Shown here piece after piece: positions 34,028-42,417 of a DNA stretch of 64,000 nt; within the stretch, counting starts at the first letter, position 1; every line of letters starts with the position of its first letter. This stretch comes from Burkholderiaceae bacterium. Lineage in GTDB: Bacteria > Pseudomonadota > Gammaproteobacteria > Burkholderiales > Burkholderiaceae_C. The position numbers and the translations under genes are program-made. The DNA lies in assembly GCA_919902775.1 (NCBI GenBank), contig CAKKRJ010000002.1, positions 399,792 through 463,791 on the forward strand. The letters are read 5' to 3'. Below the pieces are notes generated by a model. It worked only from the letters and a program-made list of their open reading frames with translations, did no database searches and had not been told where the DNA came from.

Positions 34028-35971
34028 TCACAAGTCGAGCTGTGGGCGCAATTGGCGCACAGACACAAAGCGCCAGCGTCCAAACACCAGGATCAGGCTG
34101 GCCGCGAACAGACCCACGCCGCTGATTTGCAACCAGGACAGCAGCCAGGTGCCTTCAAACGCACCAAACAAGGTGGCTTTGAGCCCATGGGCCAGCCATG
34201 TGATGGGCAGCCATGGGCTCAATGTGGAGAAAAAGCTGCCGCTGAGTTCGACCGGCATCACCCCGCCTGAAGACGTCAATTGGATCGCCAGCAGCACCAT
34301 GGCCAAAGCCTTGCCTGCGTCACCCATGAAATGGGTGAGGGCGCAGATCAGGAATAAAAAGGCCAAGCCGGCGCTCAAGACGGTGCAGACCAAGGCCAGC
34401 GGATGGACCACATCCACCTGCAACACCACCAGCACGGTGAACAGAATCAGCACACTTTGCAGCACCACCAGGCTCCCGGGCAGGGCCAATTTGCCCAGCA
34501 GTTGCGCCGCCCGATGAAAGGGTTTGGCGTGCCTGGGAAGCAAACGCAGGTTGACAAAAAACACCGCGATACCGGCGCCAAGCCACAGGGCGGCCGGAAT
34601 CACGTTGGCAATGAAACCGATGCCGTTGTTTTGCACGGTGGCGTCCAGCTCGAACAGCGGGCGCACCGAATCGGCCAGACCCTCGGGGCTGCCATCGGGT
34701 GTGTCGTCCATGGTGGGGATGGCTTTTTCCATCAGCGCCAAGCCCATGGCCAGGCGCTTCGTGGCGGCGCTGATTTTTTCATTGCCCTTGGTCACAGCGG
34801 CCGTGCCCTGAGCCAACTCGGCCGCACCCGCGTCCAGGGTGTCCAGCTGCGCGTCATCGGGAAATTGTGTGGATGCTGAGCGCAGGCCACTGTTCAATTG
34901 GCGCACGCCCACGGTGAGCGCATGCACGCCCGCACGCAGGTTGCGCGCACCTTCTTCCAGCTTTTGCTCGCCGTCCACCGCCGTTTGCAAGCCCTGGTCC
35001 AGCTGTTGCAAGCCCGAAGACACTTGCGTGATGTGGTTGCGAATGCCTGGGCCGACCAACAAGCTGCTGCCCGTCTCGTCGTTGAACGTGGACACTTCGG
35101 ACGAGAGCGTGTGGCTGCCGCTTTGCAGTTTCTTCAGACCCTGGCCCAGATCGGTCAGACCGTTGGCCAGCGTGTCGGCACCTTCGTTGAGTTTTCTCAA
35201 ATCGGAGTGGCGCGGCCTGCTGGCGTCCATGGCGCGCAAGCCCGCGCCCAGTTTTTTGCTGTCCTGACTCCAGTGAGACAGGTTTTCGCTCAGACGCTGC
35301 GCGCCCACTTGGACAGATTTGGCCCCGCTGGCGGCGCGTGTGGCCCCCTCATCCAGTTCATTGGCACCATGATGCAGGTCACTGAGGCCTTGGTGCAGGC
35401 GCGTGACGCTTTGCTTTGAGCCTGCCGCTTTCAACAGCACCAAGGACCAACGCTTGGCATTCAGACTTTCGTTGATTTTGTGTCCCAGCTCGGAGGCAAA
35501 TTGCTGGGCAATGCGGGCGGTTTCCACGTTGTTGCCCTGCGATGCGAATACCACCAGTTGGCCCGCGCCGGGCTCTGCCCCCGGAACGGCGTTGGAGCTG
35601 AAGTTTTCCGGAATGATCAGGGCAAAGGCCAAATGACCTTGTTTGACGAGTGTGCGGGCTTGGTCGGCATGGGCCATCGCTTGGTAGTCGAAGCGGGCCG
35701 TGGCTTTCAAGGTGTTGCTGAGTTCTTGGCCGATGTTGACCGCTTGCTCCCGGTAAACCAAGCCTTGATCGAGGTTGACGATGCCGACTTTCAGCGCCGT
35801 GCTGTGTGCGCCAGGGTCCCACAGGCTGGACAAGTAAATCACGGTGTACAGCGAAGGAATCAGCGCCACAGCGACCACGGCCCACAGGAGTTTGGCCCGG
35901 CGAAAAAAGAACCCCGCTTCGGTGCGAGCGATGGATTGGCTTTGGCGCAATAGCTGGATCAGAACAAGCAT
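34028..35971 (-). CDS. YhgE/Pip domain membrane protein (ABC-2 type)
   Basis: The 647-residue protein has one N-terminal membrane helix ('LWAVVAVALIPSLYTVIYL', about 29-47), a large external domain (about 50-430), and a C-terminal block of five or six helices ('GFIANVIPAALWLGAGIAVF', 'LALPGSLVVLQSVLILFTVL', 'PLALVCTVLSAGLAFLFLI', 'ALAMVLLAIQLTSSGG'). The external part carries repeated 'L..G...L..G' heptads ('DLHHGANELDEGATRAASGA', 'GLTDLGQGLKKLQSGSHTL'), the hallmark of YhgE/Pip proteins and phage-infection-protein relatives. In Gram-positives these are linked to type VII secretion or phage adsorption; the role in a proteobacterium is unknown. It stands alone, with no ABC ATPase next to it. 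Confidence 0.88.
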   Translation of the reverse strand: MLVLIQLLRQSQSIARTEAGFFFRRAKLLWAVVAVALIPSLYTVIYLSSLWDPGAHSTALKVGIVNLDQGLVYREQAVNIGQELSNTLKATARFDYQAMAHADQARTLVKQGHLAFALIIPENFSSNAVPGAEPGAGQLVVFASQGNNVETARIAQQFASELGHKINESLNAKRWSLVLLKAAGSKQSVTRLHQGLSDLHHGANELDEGATRAASGAKSVQVGAQRLSENLSHWSQDSKKLGAGLRAMDASRPRHSDLRKLNEGADTLANGLTDLGQGLKKLQSGSHTLSSEVSTFNDETGSSLLVGPGIRNHITQVSSGLQQLDQGLQTAVDGEQKLEEGARNLRAGVHALTVGVRQLNSGLRSASTQFPDDAQLDTLDAGAAELAQGTAAVTKGNEKISAATKRLAMGLALMEKAIPTMDDTPDGSPEGLADSVRPLFELDATVQNNGIGFIANVIPAALWLGAGIAVFFVNLRLLPRHAKPFHRAAQLLGKLALPGSLVVLQSVLILFTVLVVLQVDVVHPLALVCTVLSAGLAFLFLICALTHFMGDAGKALAMVLLAIQLTSSGGVMPVELSGSFFSTLSPWLPITWLAHGLKATLFGAFEGTWLLSWLQISGVGLFAASLILVFGRWRFVSVRQLRPQLDL

Positions 35972-36163
35972 TTTTTTTGTTTTCGGTCAGAGAGAGGGGC
36001 GTTGCATTTGAGGAAGGTCACCGGTCATAGGCCGCAGCTGTCTTGCAATTGGCGCGGACAGCCATGGCGTTGAATTTTCCTCCATCGCCGCGCCGCCTTC
36101 AGCAAGGCCTTGAAAGGCCACTGGCGCGTGTCTGTTGAAGAGCTTGTTAACGTGAAACAACAG
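35972..36163. other. Non-coding stretch before the REP-like repeat
   Basis: No complete gene is visible in about 190 bp. On the minus strand a short basic stretch (WPFKALLKAARRWRKIQRHG, ending at 36025) looks protein-like and may be the tail of a decayed gene, but nothing identifies it. The T-rich run at 35972-35979 lies just before the YhgE/Pip start. Confidence 0.3.
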
Positions 36164-36236
36164 TCTTCGGCCGCGGAGGCGGCCTCCCACAAAAAACCAG
36201 GTCTTGTGTGGGAGCTCGCCCCTGCGCGCGAATGCC
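36164..36236. repeat. REP-like hairpin repeat, copy B
   Basis: TTCGGCCGCGGAGGCGGCCT and CTCCCAC are followed 15 bp later by the inverted unit GTGGGAGCTCGCCCCTGCGC. It is a pair of opposed hairpins of the same design as at 285, 42268 and 62101. It lies between the divergent YhgE/Pip and DsbA-like genes. Confidence 0.85.
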
Positions 36237-36277
36237 CGTAGACAATGGCTATTGTTTTGAAACCACCTCCGAAAGCC

Positions 36278-36940
36278 ATGATGCCCGTCTCCATCAAAAT
36301 TGATTTTGTCTCTGACATCGCTTGCCCCTGGTGTGCGGTGGGTTTGGGTGCTTTGGAAAAGGCGCTGGCCCGATTGGACGGCGAGGTGCGGGCCGATCTG
36401 CATTTCCAGCCATTTGAGTTGAACCCCCACATGCCCCCCGGCGGGCAGGATCTGGGCGAGCACCTGAGCGAGAAATACGGCTCGACACCCGAACAGCAAG
36501 CGCAGATACGCCAGACCATTGCCGCACGCGGTGCCGAGGTGGGTTTTGCCTTCCATCCCGGTGGCCGGGGCCGCGTTTACAACACCTTCAACGCGCACCG
36601 CTTGCTGCACTGGGCCGAGAGCCAAGGCGCAGGCGCACAGCACGCCCTGAAAAAAGAATTCTTGCAGGCCTATCAGGGCCGCGCCGAATGCATGGAAGAC
36701 CCGCTGGTTTTGCTGGCCTGCGTGTCCGCAGCGGGGCTGGACGTGGCCGCTGCCCGTGCGGTGCTGGACAGCGATGCCTACAGCGCCGAGGTGCGCGAGC
36801 GCCAGCAGTTTTATGCACAAGCGGGCATCCGCTCGGTGCCTGCCATCATCCTCAACGACAAGCATTTGATCTCGGGCGGGCAGCCGGTCGAGGTGTTCGA
36901 GCAGGCACTGCGCCGCATTGCCTCGGGCGAGGTGGCTTGA
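36278..36940 (+). CDS. DsbA family oxidoreductase (FrnE-like)
   Basis: The 220-residue thioredoxin-fold protein has a CPWC active site in 'DFVSDIACPWCAVG', close to the N-terminus, and the cis-Pro loop 'IRSVPAIILNDKHLISGGQP' near the end. The insertion 'GRVYNTFNAHRLLHWAESQG' is typical of FrnE/2-hydroxychromene isomerase-like DSBA proteins, which are cytoplasmic. No signal peptide is present, so it is not a periplasmic DsbA. The start is one of two adjacent ATGs at 36278/36281; an ATG at 36245 is also in frame. Relatives are reported to be disulfide isomerases involved in oxidative stress; the partner here is unknown. Confidence 0.88.
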   Translation: MMPVSIKIDFVSDIACPWCAVGLGALEKALARLDGEVRADLHFQPFELNPHMPPGGQDLGEHLSEKYGSTPEQQAQIRQTIAARGAEVGFAFHPGGRGRVYNTFNAHRLLHWAESQGAGAQHALKKEFLQAYQGRAECMEDPLVLLACVSAAGLDVAAARAVLDSDAYSAEVRERQQFYAQAGIRSVPAIILNDKHLISGGQPVEVFEQALRRIASGEVA

Positions 36941-36973
36941 GCTAAAAACCACCAGCCACGGGTGAGCCGGGGT

Positions 36974-37480
36974 TCAGGACACGCAGTAGCGCACGGCATT
37001 GCCGATGGCGGTGGGCGACACCGGGCCGTTGGTGACGATGGTGCAGGCGCTCGGGGCCAAAAAGACACAGCCGCCGGCCACCGGGCTGTTCACTTTTTGG
37101 CCAAACTCGGTTTGGGCTTGGGCACACAGACGGGCCGCGTCTTTGCGGGTCAGCCAGCGCACTTGGTTGGGCAGATTTTTGCGCCAATGCCAACCCAGCT
37201 CGCCAACCGATGCGCCGAACTCATAGCAGTCGGCGGGCTCGTCGGCGTCGCGGGGGGAACCTTGGCCTGGTGCCGTGGTGTCCACGCGGCACGGTTTGAG
37301 TGGCACCTCTTCTTCGGGCATTTGCGCGAACAGCGGACTGGCGGTGCACAGCAGGCCGAACAACAGGCCGCACAACAGGCCGTACTGGAGCCAGGCACGC
37401 CACCCGAAGCCTGGCTGTGGGGGGTGTTGGCCACCCAGGGCTGCCATGGGGAGGTCGGGACGCATGGGTTCAGGCCACAT
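36974..37480 (-). CDS. Small exported or membrane-anchored protein downstream of hybrid kinase
   Basis: This is a hypothetical protein of 163-168 residues whose start (37480 or 37465) overlaps the end of the hybrid kinase gene, so the two are translationally linked. It has an N-terminal hydrophobic segment 'YGLLCGLLFGLLCTASPLFA' with a possible cut after LFA, and a mature part with five or six cysteines ('LKPCRVD', 'PADCYEFG', 'ARLCAQAQ', 'GGCVFLAPSACTIV', 'VRYCVS'). The Cys content suggests disulfides in the periplasm. I do not recognise a family. Its coupling to a kinase gene hints at a sensing or accessory role. Confidence 0.65.
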   Translation of the reverse strand: MWPEPMRPDLPMAALGGQHPPQPGFGWRAWLQYGLLCGLLFGLLCTASPLFAQMPEEEVPLKPCRVDTTAPGQGSPRDADEPADCYEFGASVGELGWHWRKNLPNQVRWLTRKDAARLCAQAQTEFGQKVNSPVAGGCVFLAPSACTIVTNGPVSPTAIGNAVRYCVS

Positions 37481-39263
37481 AAGACAGCACCCGTTTGACC
37501 AACAAGCTGCGGTTGAAGGGTTTGAGCATGGACTCGTTCATGCCCGCTTCAAGGCAGCGCGCCAACTCGTCTTTGTCGGCATTGGCGGTCAGCGCGATGA
37601 TGGGCGTCGAACGTTGCGGCTCGGGCAGTTCACTGCGGATTTTGCGGGCCGAGGTCTGGCCGTCCATCTCCGGCATCAGCAGGTCCATCAGGACCACGTC
37701 AAACCCATCGCTGTCGCGCACGGCCTCAAAGGCTTCCAAGCCGTTCGCCACTTCGGTGACCTGCGCTTGGGGCAGGTGGCGGCGCAACTGCAACGAGGCG
37801 ATTTGCCGGTTCAACGGGTTGTCGTCGGCGATCAGAATGCGCACCGCTTTTTCGCTGTTCTCGGTCTCGACCAAGGCTTGGGCGTAGGCCGGTGCATGGC
37901 TCAAGGTGCAGGGCAGCGTCACATGGAAGGTGGTGCCAAGTCCCACCTGGCTTTCAAAGCCAATCGCGCCACCCATGGCTTCCACCAGCCCTTTCGTGAT
38001 GGACAAGCCCAGGCCGTTGCCGCCAAAGCGGCGGGCAATCGAGCTGTCGGCCTGCGAGAAGCTTTGAAAAACCCGGTGCTGCAATTCGGGCGCGATGCCC
38101 ATGCCGGTGTCGCGCACCGCGAGCCGGATGGTGCACGGCGTTGGTGGGTCCTCTTGTGCAGGCAGCAAGCTGCAGTGCAGTTCGATCTCGCCCTGGGTGG
38201 TGAATTTGATGGCATTGCCGAGCAGGTTGACCAGAATTTGGGTCAGCCTGTGGCTGTCGCCCACGATCCACTGCGGCAAGTCGGGCGTCATGTGCAGCGT
38301 GTACTGCAGCGGTTTGGTGGCCGCACGCCGTTTGAGCAACTGGAAACTGCTGAGCAAGGTCTCGTGCAGGTTGAAAGGCGCTTGCTCCACTTGCAGGCGA
38401 CCGGCTTGCATTTGCGAGTGGTCCAGCAAATCGTTGATGATGGTCAGCAGGTGTTCGCCCGATTTTTGAATGACTTCAATCTTCGAGCGCACCTCATCGT
38501 CGAGTCGCTTGTCGTGATGGATCAGATCGGCCAAGCCCAAAATGGCATTCATGGGCGTGCGCAACTCGTGGCTGACCGAGGCCACGAACAGGTCTTTTTG
38601 CTGTTGCGTGTGTTGCATGTTTTTGGTCAGTTGCCGAAGCTTGCGCCGTTGCTGTTGGGCGCGTTGCATGCGTTCGTTGCGCACACTGTTCATGCGAAAC
38701 AGCAAAGCCAGTTGCATGCCAAAAATAACGATGGCCATCATCAAGTGCCAATGGATCAGGTCTTGTGGCCTGATTTGCAAAGCCATTTCGCCACCCAGCA
38801 GGGCGTAGCCGTACAGGCCCAAGATCAACAGCCAACCCACCGCCAGCCCGGCGATGCGCGCGCCCTGTCTGTAAGCCAGTACCGCAGGCAGCGGGGCCAG
38901 GGCCAGCCAGCTGATGGTGGCCGAGTAAATGCCCCCCGTGAGCCAGGTGATGCAAAAAGCCTGTGCCAGCGTCAAGATTTGCAAGGCGGTGATCAAGAGA
39001 CTGAGCCGGACGTGGGCCAGCCGCAGGCCCCCCAGGGCCAACATGGCCAGGATGCCCAAACCATTGGCCAGTACCCCGCCTTCAAAGTCCAGCTGCCAGG
39101 ACACCATCGCAAAGGCGGCGTAGCCCAGGGTCAAGATGAGCAAAAAGGAGAAAAACAGCCACTCGCGCTCATGGTGCTGCGACGAGAGTGGCCCCCGGCG
39201 TTGGAGGAAGCGCCCGCAATGGCCGGCAAGGGTGGCGGACAATGGTGAGTTGGAGGTGTTCAT
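37470..39263 (-). CDS. Hybrid sensor histidine kinase/response regulator
   Basis: This is a 597-residue kinase. About six membrane helices span residues 35-195 ('WLFFSFLLILTLGYAAFAM' to 'LMMAIVIFGMQLALLF'), with no large external domain, so the sensor is probably in the membrane. A coiled coil leads to HisKA with 'FVASVSHELRTPMNAILG' (His about 230), then HATPase_c with N-box 'QILVNLLGNAIKFT', G1 'VRDTGMGIA' and G2 'RFGGNGLGLSITKG'. The C-terminal receiver has 'ILIADDNPLNRQ', phospho-acceptor in 'VVLMDLLMPEMDG' (about 525) and Lys in 'ESMLKPFNRS'. There is no output domain or Hpt, so a separate phosphotransfer partner is expected. It is divergent from a LysE-type exporter. Confidence 0.93.
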   Translation of the reverse strand: MNTSNSPLSATLAGHCGRFLQRRGPLSSQHHEREWLFFSFLLILTLGYAAFAMVSWQLDFEGGVLANGLGILAMLALGGLRLAHVRLSLLITALQILTLAQAFCITWLTGGIYSATISWLALAPLPAVLAYRQGARIAGLAVGWLLILGLYGYALLGGEMALQIRPQDLIHWHLMMAIVIFGMQLALLFRMNSVRNERMQRAQQQRRKLRQLTKNMQHTQQQKDLFVASVSHELRTPMNAILGLADLIHHDKRLDDEVRSKIEVIQKSGEHLLTIINDLLDHSQMQAGRLQVEQAPFNLHETLLSSFQLLKRRAATKPLQYTLHMTPDLPQWIVGDSHRLTQILVNLLGNAIKFTTQGEIELHCSLLPAQEDPPTPCTIRLAVRDTGMGIAPELQHRVFQSFSQADSSIARRFGGNGLGLSITKGLVEAMGGAIGFESQVGLGTTFHVTLPCTLSHAPAYAQALVETENSEKAVRILIADDNPLNRQIASLQLRRHLPQAQVTEVANGLEAFEAVRDSDGFDVVLMDLLMPEMDGQTSARKIRSELPEPQRSTPIIALTANADKDELARCLEAGMNESMLKPFNRSLLVKRVLSYVA

Positions 39264-39405
39264 GCATTTTTTGTAAAACCAAATGCTACATTATTAATGC
39301 CATTGAGCGGGTGCCGCTCGCACAAATCCACCCCAAATCAACGGTGCGACAGGCTGCCCTGGCTCATGGACGCTTCTTTCACCAATCAACAACAAGGCGA
39401 AAAAA

Positions 39406-40035
39406 ATGGGTTTGCAAACCTGGTGGATTTTTGTCGGCATGACCTTTGTGGTGTCGGCCACGCCCGGCCCCAACATGCTGTTGGTGATGAGTCATGCCGC
39501 GCGATTTGGCATTCGGCCCGCCCTCGCGACCATGGCCGGGTGCATGTCGGCCTTGGTGTGCATGGTCAGCATTTCAGCGGCGGGCGTGGGCGCTTTGCTG
39601 CACACGTTTCCGGCGGTGTTTGACGCCTTGCGTTACCTGGGCGCCGCTTACTTGGCTTGGCTGGGTTACAAGCTCTGGCGCGCGGGTGTGCCAGCAGCGT
39701 CGGCCCTGACCGATGCTGCACAGCCCGGCCCCGTGCGCAGCGCGGGATCGTTTTACCGTCAGGGTTTGGCGGTGGCGGCCAGCAACCCGAAAGCGATTGT
39801 GTTTTCGGCGGCGTTTTTTCCGCAGTTCATCCAGCCCGAGTTGCCTGCGCTCACGCAGTTCGGCATTTTGTTGGCCACCTTCACGGTGATCGAGGTGAGT
39901 TGGTACCTGATTTACGCCCTCAGCGGCCACAAGCTGTCGCGTGTCCTGCAGCAAGCCCACGTCATGAAAACCTTCAACCGGGTCACGGGCGGGGTGTTTG
40001 TGGGCTTTGCCGCTTTGATGGCGGCCAGCCGTTGA
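39406..40035 (+). CDS. LysE/RhtB family amino acid exporter
   Basis: This 209-residue inner-membrane exporter has about six helices. The N-terminus 'WWIFVGMTFVVSATPGPNML' contains the conserved PGPNM motif of the LysE/RhtB family, followed by 'GIRPALATMAGCMSALV', 'LRYLGAAYLAWLGYKLWRAG' and 'GLAVAASNPKAIVFSAAFFPQF'. RhtB-type relatives export homoserine, threonine or other amino acids; the exact substrate cannot be read. AAGGCG precedes the start. It is divergent from the hybrid kinase with a 142-bp AT-rich gap that may hold both promoters. Confidence 0.93.
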   Translation: MGLQTWWIFVGMTFVVSATPGPNMLLVMSHAARFGIRPALATMAGCMSALVCMVSISAAGVGALLHTFPAVFDALRYLGAAYLAWLGYKLWRAGVPAASALTDAAQPGPVRSAGSFYRQGLAVAASNPKAIVFSAAFFPQFIQPELPALTQFGILLATFTVIEVSWYLIYALSGHKLSRVLQQAHVMKTFNRVTGGVFVGFAALMAASR

Positions 40036-40235
40036 ATGTGTCTGTGCCCTGGCTGACACCACGCGGGTTGATCCCCGATAACTGTGCGCCAAGCTGTGGA
40101 TAAGTCCATGCACAAGTCTTGGAGGCCGCATGCCTGTTGGCTTGCCGGCGTGTGCTTGGTATTTGAGCAGTGCTGGCCGGAGCTGCCCGTGCAGGTGCAT
40201 GAGCCAGCCCCCGCCTGATTTAACTTGGCAGACGT

Positions 40236-42161
40236 TCAGGCCAAGGCCTTGGCGATTTTGTGGCGTGGCACCGTGGTTTTGGGGCATTGGCCCTTGGGCA
40301 GCGCAAACCACTGGCGCACATCGGCGTCCACGCCCACGCCGTGCATGAAGTTGTAGATGGCTTTTTTCAGGCCCTGGCCCAGCAGGTCGTGGTCGATGCC
40401 CTGGCCCAAGCGGGTGGGGTCGACAAAGCCCACGTCGTTTTTGGCAAATGTGCCCGCGGGCAAGGGCAAGAGCGTCACGCCGTAAGCCTCGGGGTTCAGG
40501 CCCACGGGCGAATGCACGGTGCAGACAAAGCGGTGGAAAAAACCGCTGTGGATGCAGCCGTTTTCAAACAACTGGCGCACGTATTCGAGCGCGTCCACCG
40601 TGTCTTGCACCGTTTGCGTGGGAAAGCCGTACATCAGGTAAGCGTGCACCAGCACCCCCGCATCGGCAAAGCCTTTGGTCACTTGCGCCACCTGCTCGAC
40701 CGAGACGCCTTTTTTCATGAGGTTCAGCAAGCGGTCCGACGCCACTTCGAGCCCGCCCGACATGGCGATGCAGCCGCTTTGGGCCAGCAAGTCGCACAGT
40801 TCAGGGGTGAAGGTTTTTTCAAAGCGGATGTTGCCCCACCAGGAAATTTGCACGCCCCGGCGCAGCAGTTCTTCGGCCAGGGCTTTCAGGGCTTTGGGTG
40901 GTGCGGCCTCGTCCACAAAATGAAAGCCGGTCTGGCCCGTCTCGTCCACGATCTGCTCGATGCGGTCCACCAACGTGCTGGCGCTGGCGGTTTCGTAGCG
41001 GCTGATGTAGTCCAGGCTCACATCGCAAAAACTGCACTTTTTCCAGTAGCAACCGTGCGCCACCGTCAGCTTGTTCCAACGCCCGTCGCTCCACAGCCGG
41101 TTCATCGGGTTGAGCATGTCCAACAGCGACAGGTACCTGTGCAGCGGCAGACCGTCCCAGGTGGGCGTGCCCACGTCTTCAAAGGCGATGTCGGGCTCTT
41201 GCAGGTTCACGTATTGCACTTGACCTGATGCATCGCGGATGAACGTGCGTTGCAGGCGCTGCGCGCTGCGCTGGCCTTGCAGGTGCTCGATCAGGCTGAG
41301 CAGCGGGCGTTCGCCGCCGTCGAGTGTGACGAAGTCCACATGGTCAAACACGCGGGCGTCTTTCAGCTCGCGCAGTTCGGTGTTCACAAAGCCACCACCC
41401 AGGCCAATGCGGATCTGCGGGTGCGTCCGCTTGATGCACTGGGCGATGCGAAACGCTGCATAGACCGAACCGGGAAAGGGCACCGACAGCAACACCAGTT
41501 GCGGCTGGTGCTGCGCAACCGCTTGCAACGCCAGGCGCTCCAGCGTGCTGTCGATCAGGTTGGGGGGCTGGGCCAGCGCCTTTGCCAGCGCGTCAAAGCT
41601 GGGCTGGCTGGCGGCCAGGCGCTCGGCGTAACGCACGAACTCAAAACCTTCATCGACCGCATCACGCAGCACATCGGCCAGGTCGTTCAGGTACAGCGTG
41701 GCCAAGTGCCGGGCTCGGTCGGTTTGGCCCAAAGCGCCAAAGGCCCAGCCAATCGGGTCGCCCGTGCCGTCGTCTTCGTAGGCGTCGAGTGCCGCAAAGC
41801 GCGGGCCTTCGGGCAAAAAGCCCCGGCCTGCGATGCGGTGGCTCAAGGTGCTGTCACGGCCTTGCAAAAAGGCGATCACCGGGTCGATGCTGACCGCGTA
41901 ATCGTTGAAGTGGTCCAGGAAAAAGTTCACTGGCCCCGAACGCTCTTCAACGGGCAAGGCCAACGCCGCGTCACGCAACGCCGTGAGGCCCGGCCGGTTG
42001 AGCAGGGCGAGCACCGTGGCCAGCGCCAAGTCAACTTGTTCGGCCGCGATCCCCTGCGCACGCAAAAAACCCGTCAGGTAGGCGGTCGACGGGTAGGGCG
42101 TGTTGAGCTGCGTCATCGGTGGGATGAGGCTCAGGACTTTGAACGGGGCGGGGCTCGGCAT
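40236..42161 (-). CDS. B12-binding domain-containing radical SAM protein
   Basis: The 641-residue protein starts at the ATG at 42161. The N-terminal part opens with the B12-binding-domain-like 'FKVLSLIPPMTQLNTPYPST' and 'YLTGFLRAQGIAAEQVD', and the middle has 'IRIGLGGGFVNTELREL' and 'VTLDGGERPLLSLIEHL'. The radical SAM core begins at 'AHGCYWKKCSFCDVSLDYI': Cys371, Cys376 and Cys379, a Cx4Cx2C spacing rather than the classical Cx3Cx2C. The SAM-binding 'MSGGLEVASDRLLNLMKKGV' and 'YLMYGFPTQTVQDTV' follow. Such proteins are typically methyltransferases or other radical catalysts; the substrate is unknown. There is no adjacent biosynthetic gene to point to a pathway. Confidence 0.88.
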   Translation of the reverse strand: MPSPAPFKVLSLIPPMTQLNTPYPSTAYLTGFLRAQGIAAEQVDLALATVLALLNRPGLTALRDAALALPVEERSGPVNFFLDHFNDYAVSIDPVIAFLQGRDSTLSHRIAGRGFLPEGPRFAALDAYEDDGTGDPIGWAFGALGQTDRARHLATLYLNDLADVLRDAVDEGFEFVRYAERLAASQPSFDALAKALAQPPNLIDSTLERLALQAVAQHQPQLVLLSVPFPGSVYAAFRIAQCIKRTHPQIRIGLGGGFVNTELRELKDARVFDHVDFVTLDGGERPLLSLIEHLQGQRSAQRLQRTFIRDASGQVQYVNLQEPDIAFEDVGTPTWDGLPLHRYLSLLDMLNPMNRLWSDGRWNKLTVAHGCYWKKCSFCDVSLDYISRYETASASTLVDRIEQIVDETGQTGFHFVDEAAPPKALKALAEELLRRGVQISWWGNIRFEKTFTPELCDLLAQSGCIAMSGGLEVASDRLLNLMKKGVSVEQVAQVTKGFADAGVLVHAYLMYGFPTQTVQDTVDALEYVRQLFENGCIHSGFFHRFVCTVHSPVGLNPEAYGVTLLPLPAGTFAKNDVGFVDPTRLGQGIDHDLLGQGLKKAIYNFMHGVGVDADVRQWFALPKGQCPKTTVPRHKIAKALA

Positions 42162-42267
42162 GGGTGGTTGCTTTTCCAATGGAAGAGGGATTATCAACGC
42201 GCACCGCCACGCTTCCCAGGGGGCGGGGTTTTAGTACAAGGTTTGGGTTCTTTGTGGGGTTTGGGGT

Positions 42268-42344
42268 TTTGTGGGAGGCCGCCCCTGCGGCCGAAGCATT
42301 CGCGCGCAGGGGCGCGCTCCCACAAGGCGCTGGTCTCCCACAAG
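42268..42344. repeat. REP-like hairpin repeat, copy C
   Basis: GTGGGAGGCCGCCCCTGCGG, then AAGCATTCGCGCGCAGGGGC and GCGCTCCCACAAG, is followed by a further CTCCCACAAG. The first hairpin has stem GGCCGC/GCGGCC with loop CCCT; the second has stem GCGCGC/GCGCGC with the complementary loop. It lies between the divergent radical SAM and J-domain-like genes. Confidence 0.88.
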
Positions 42345-42417
42345 ATTTCGATGTGTTTTGTGACAGGCGTTAACATGGGCCGCACTGTTTGGCTGCCGCA
42401 CGATCGACCTTTCCCAG

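Noticed and set aside
35987..36952. A long minus-strand frame covering the DsbA-like gene and the REP repeat
   Set aside because: It runs antisense through a clear CPWC thioredoxin-fold gene and through a hairpin repeat, so it is not a real gene. Only the short tail near 36025 looked protein-like, and it is too short to name.
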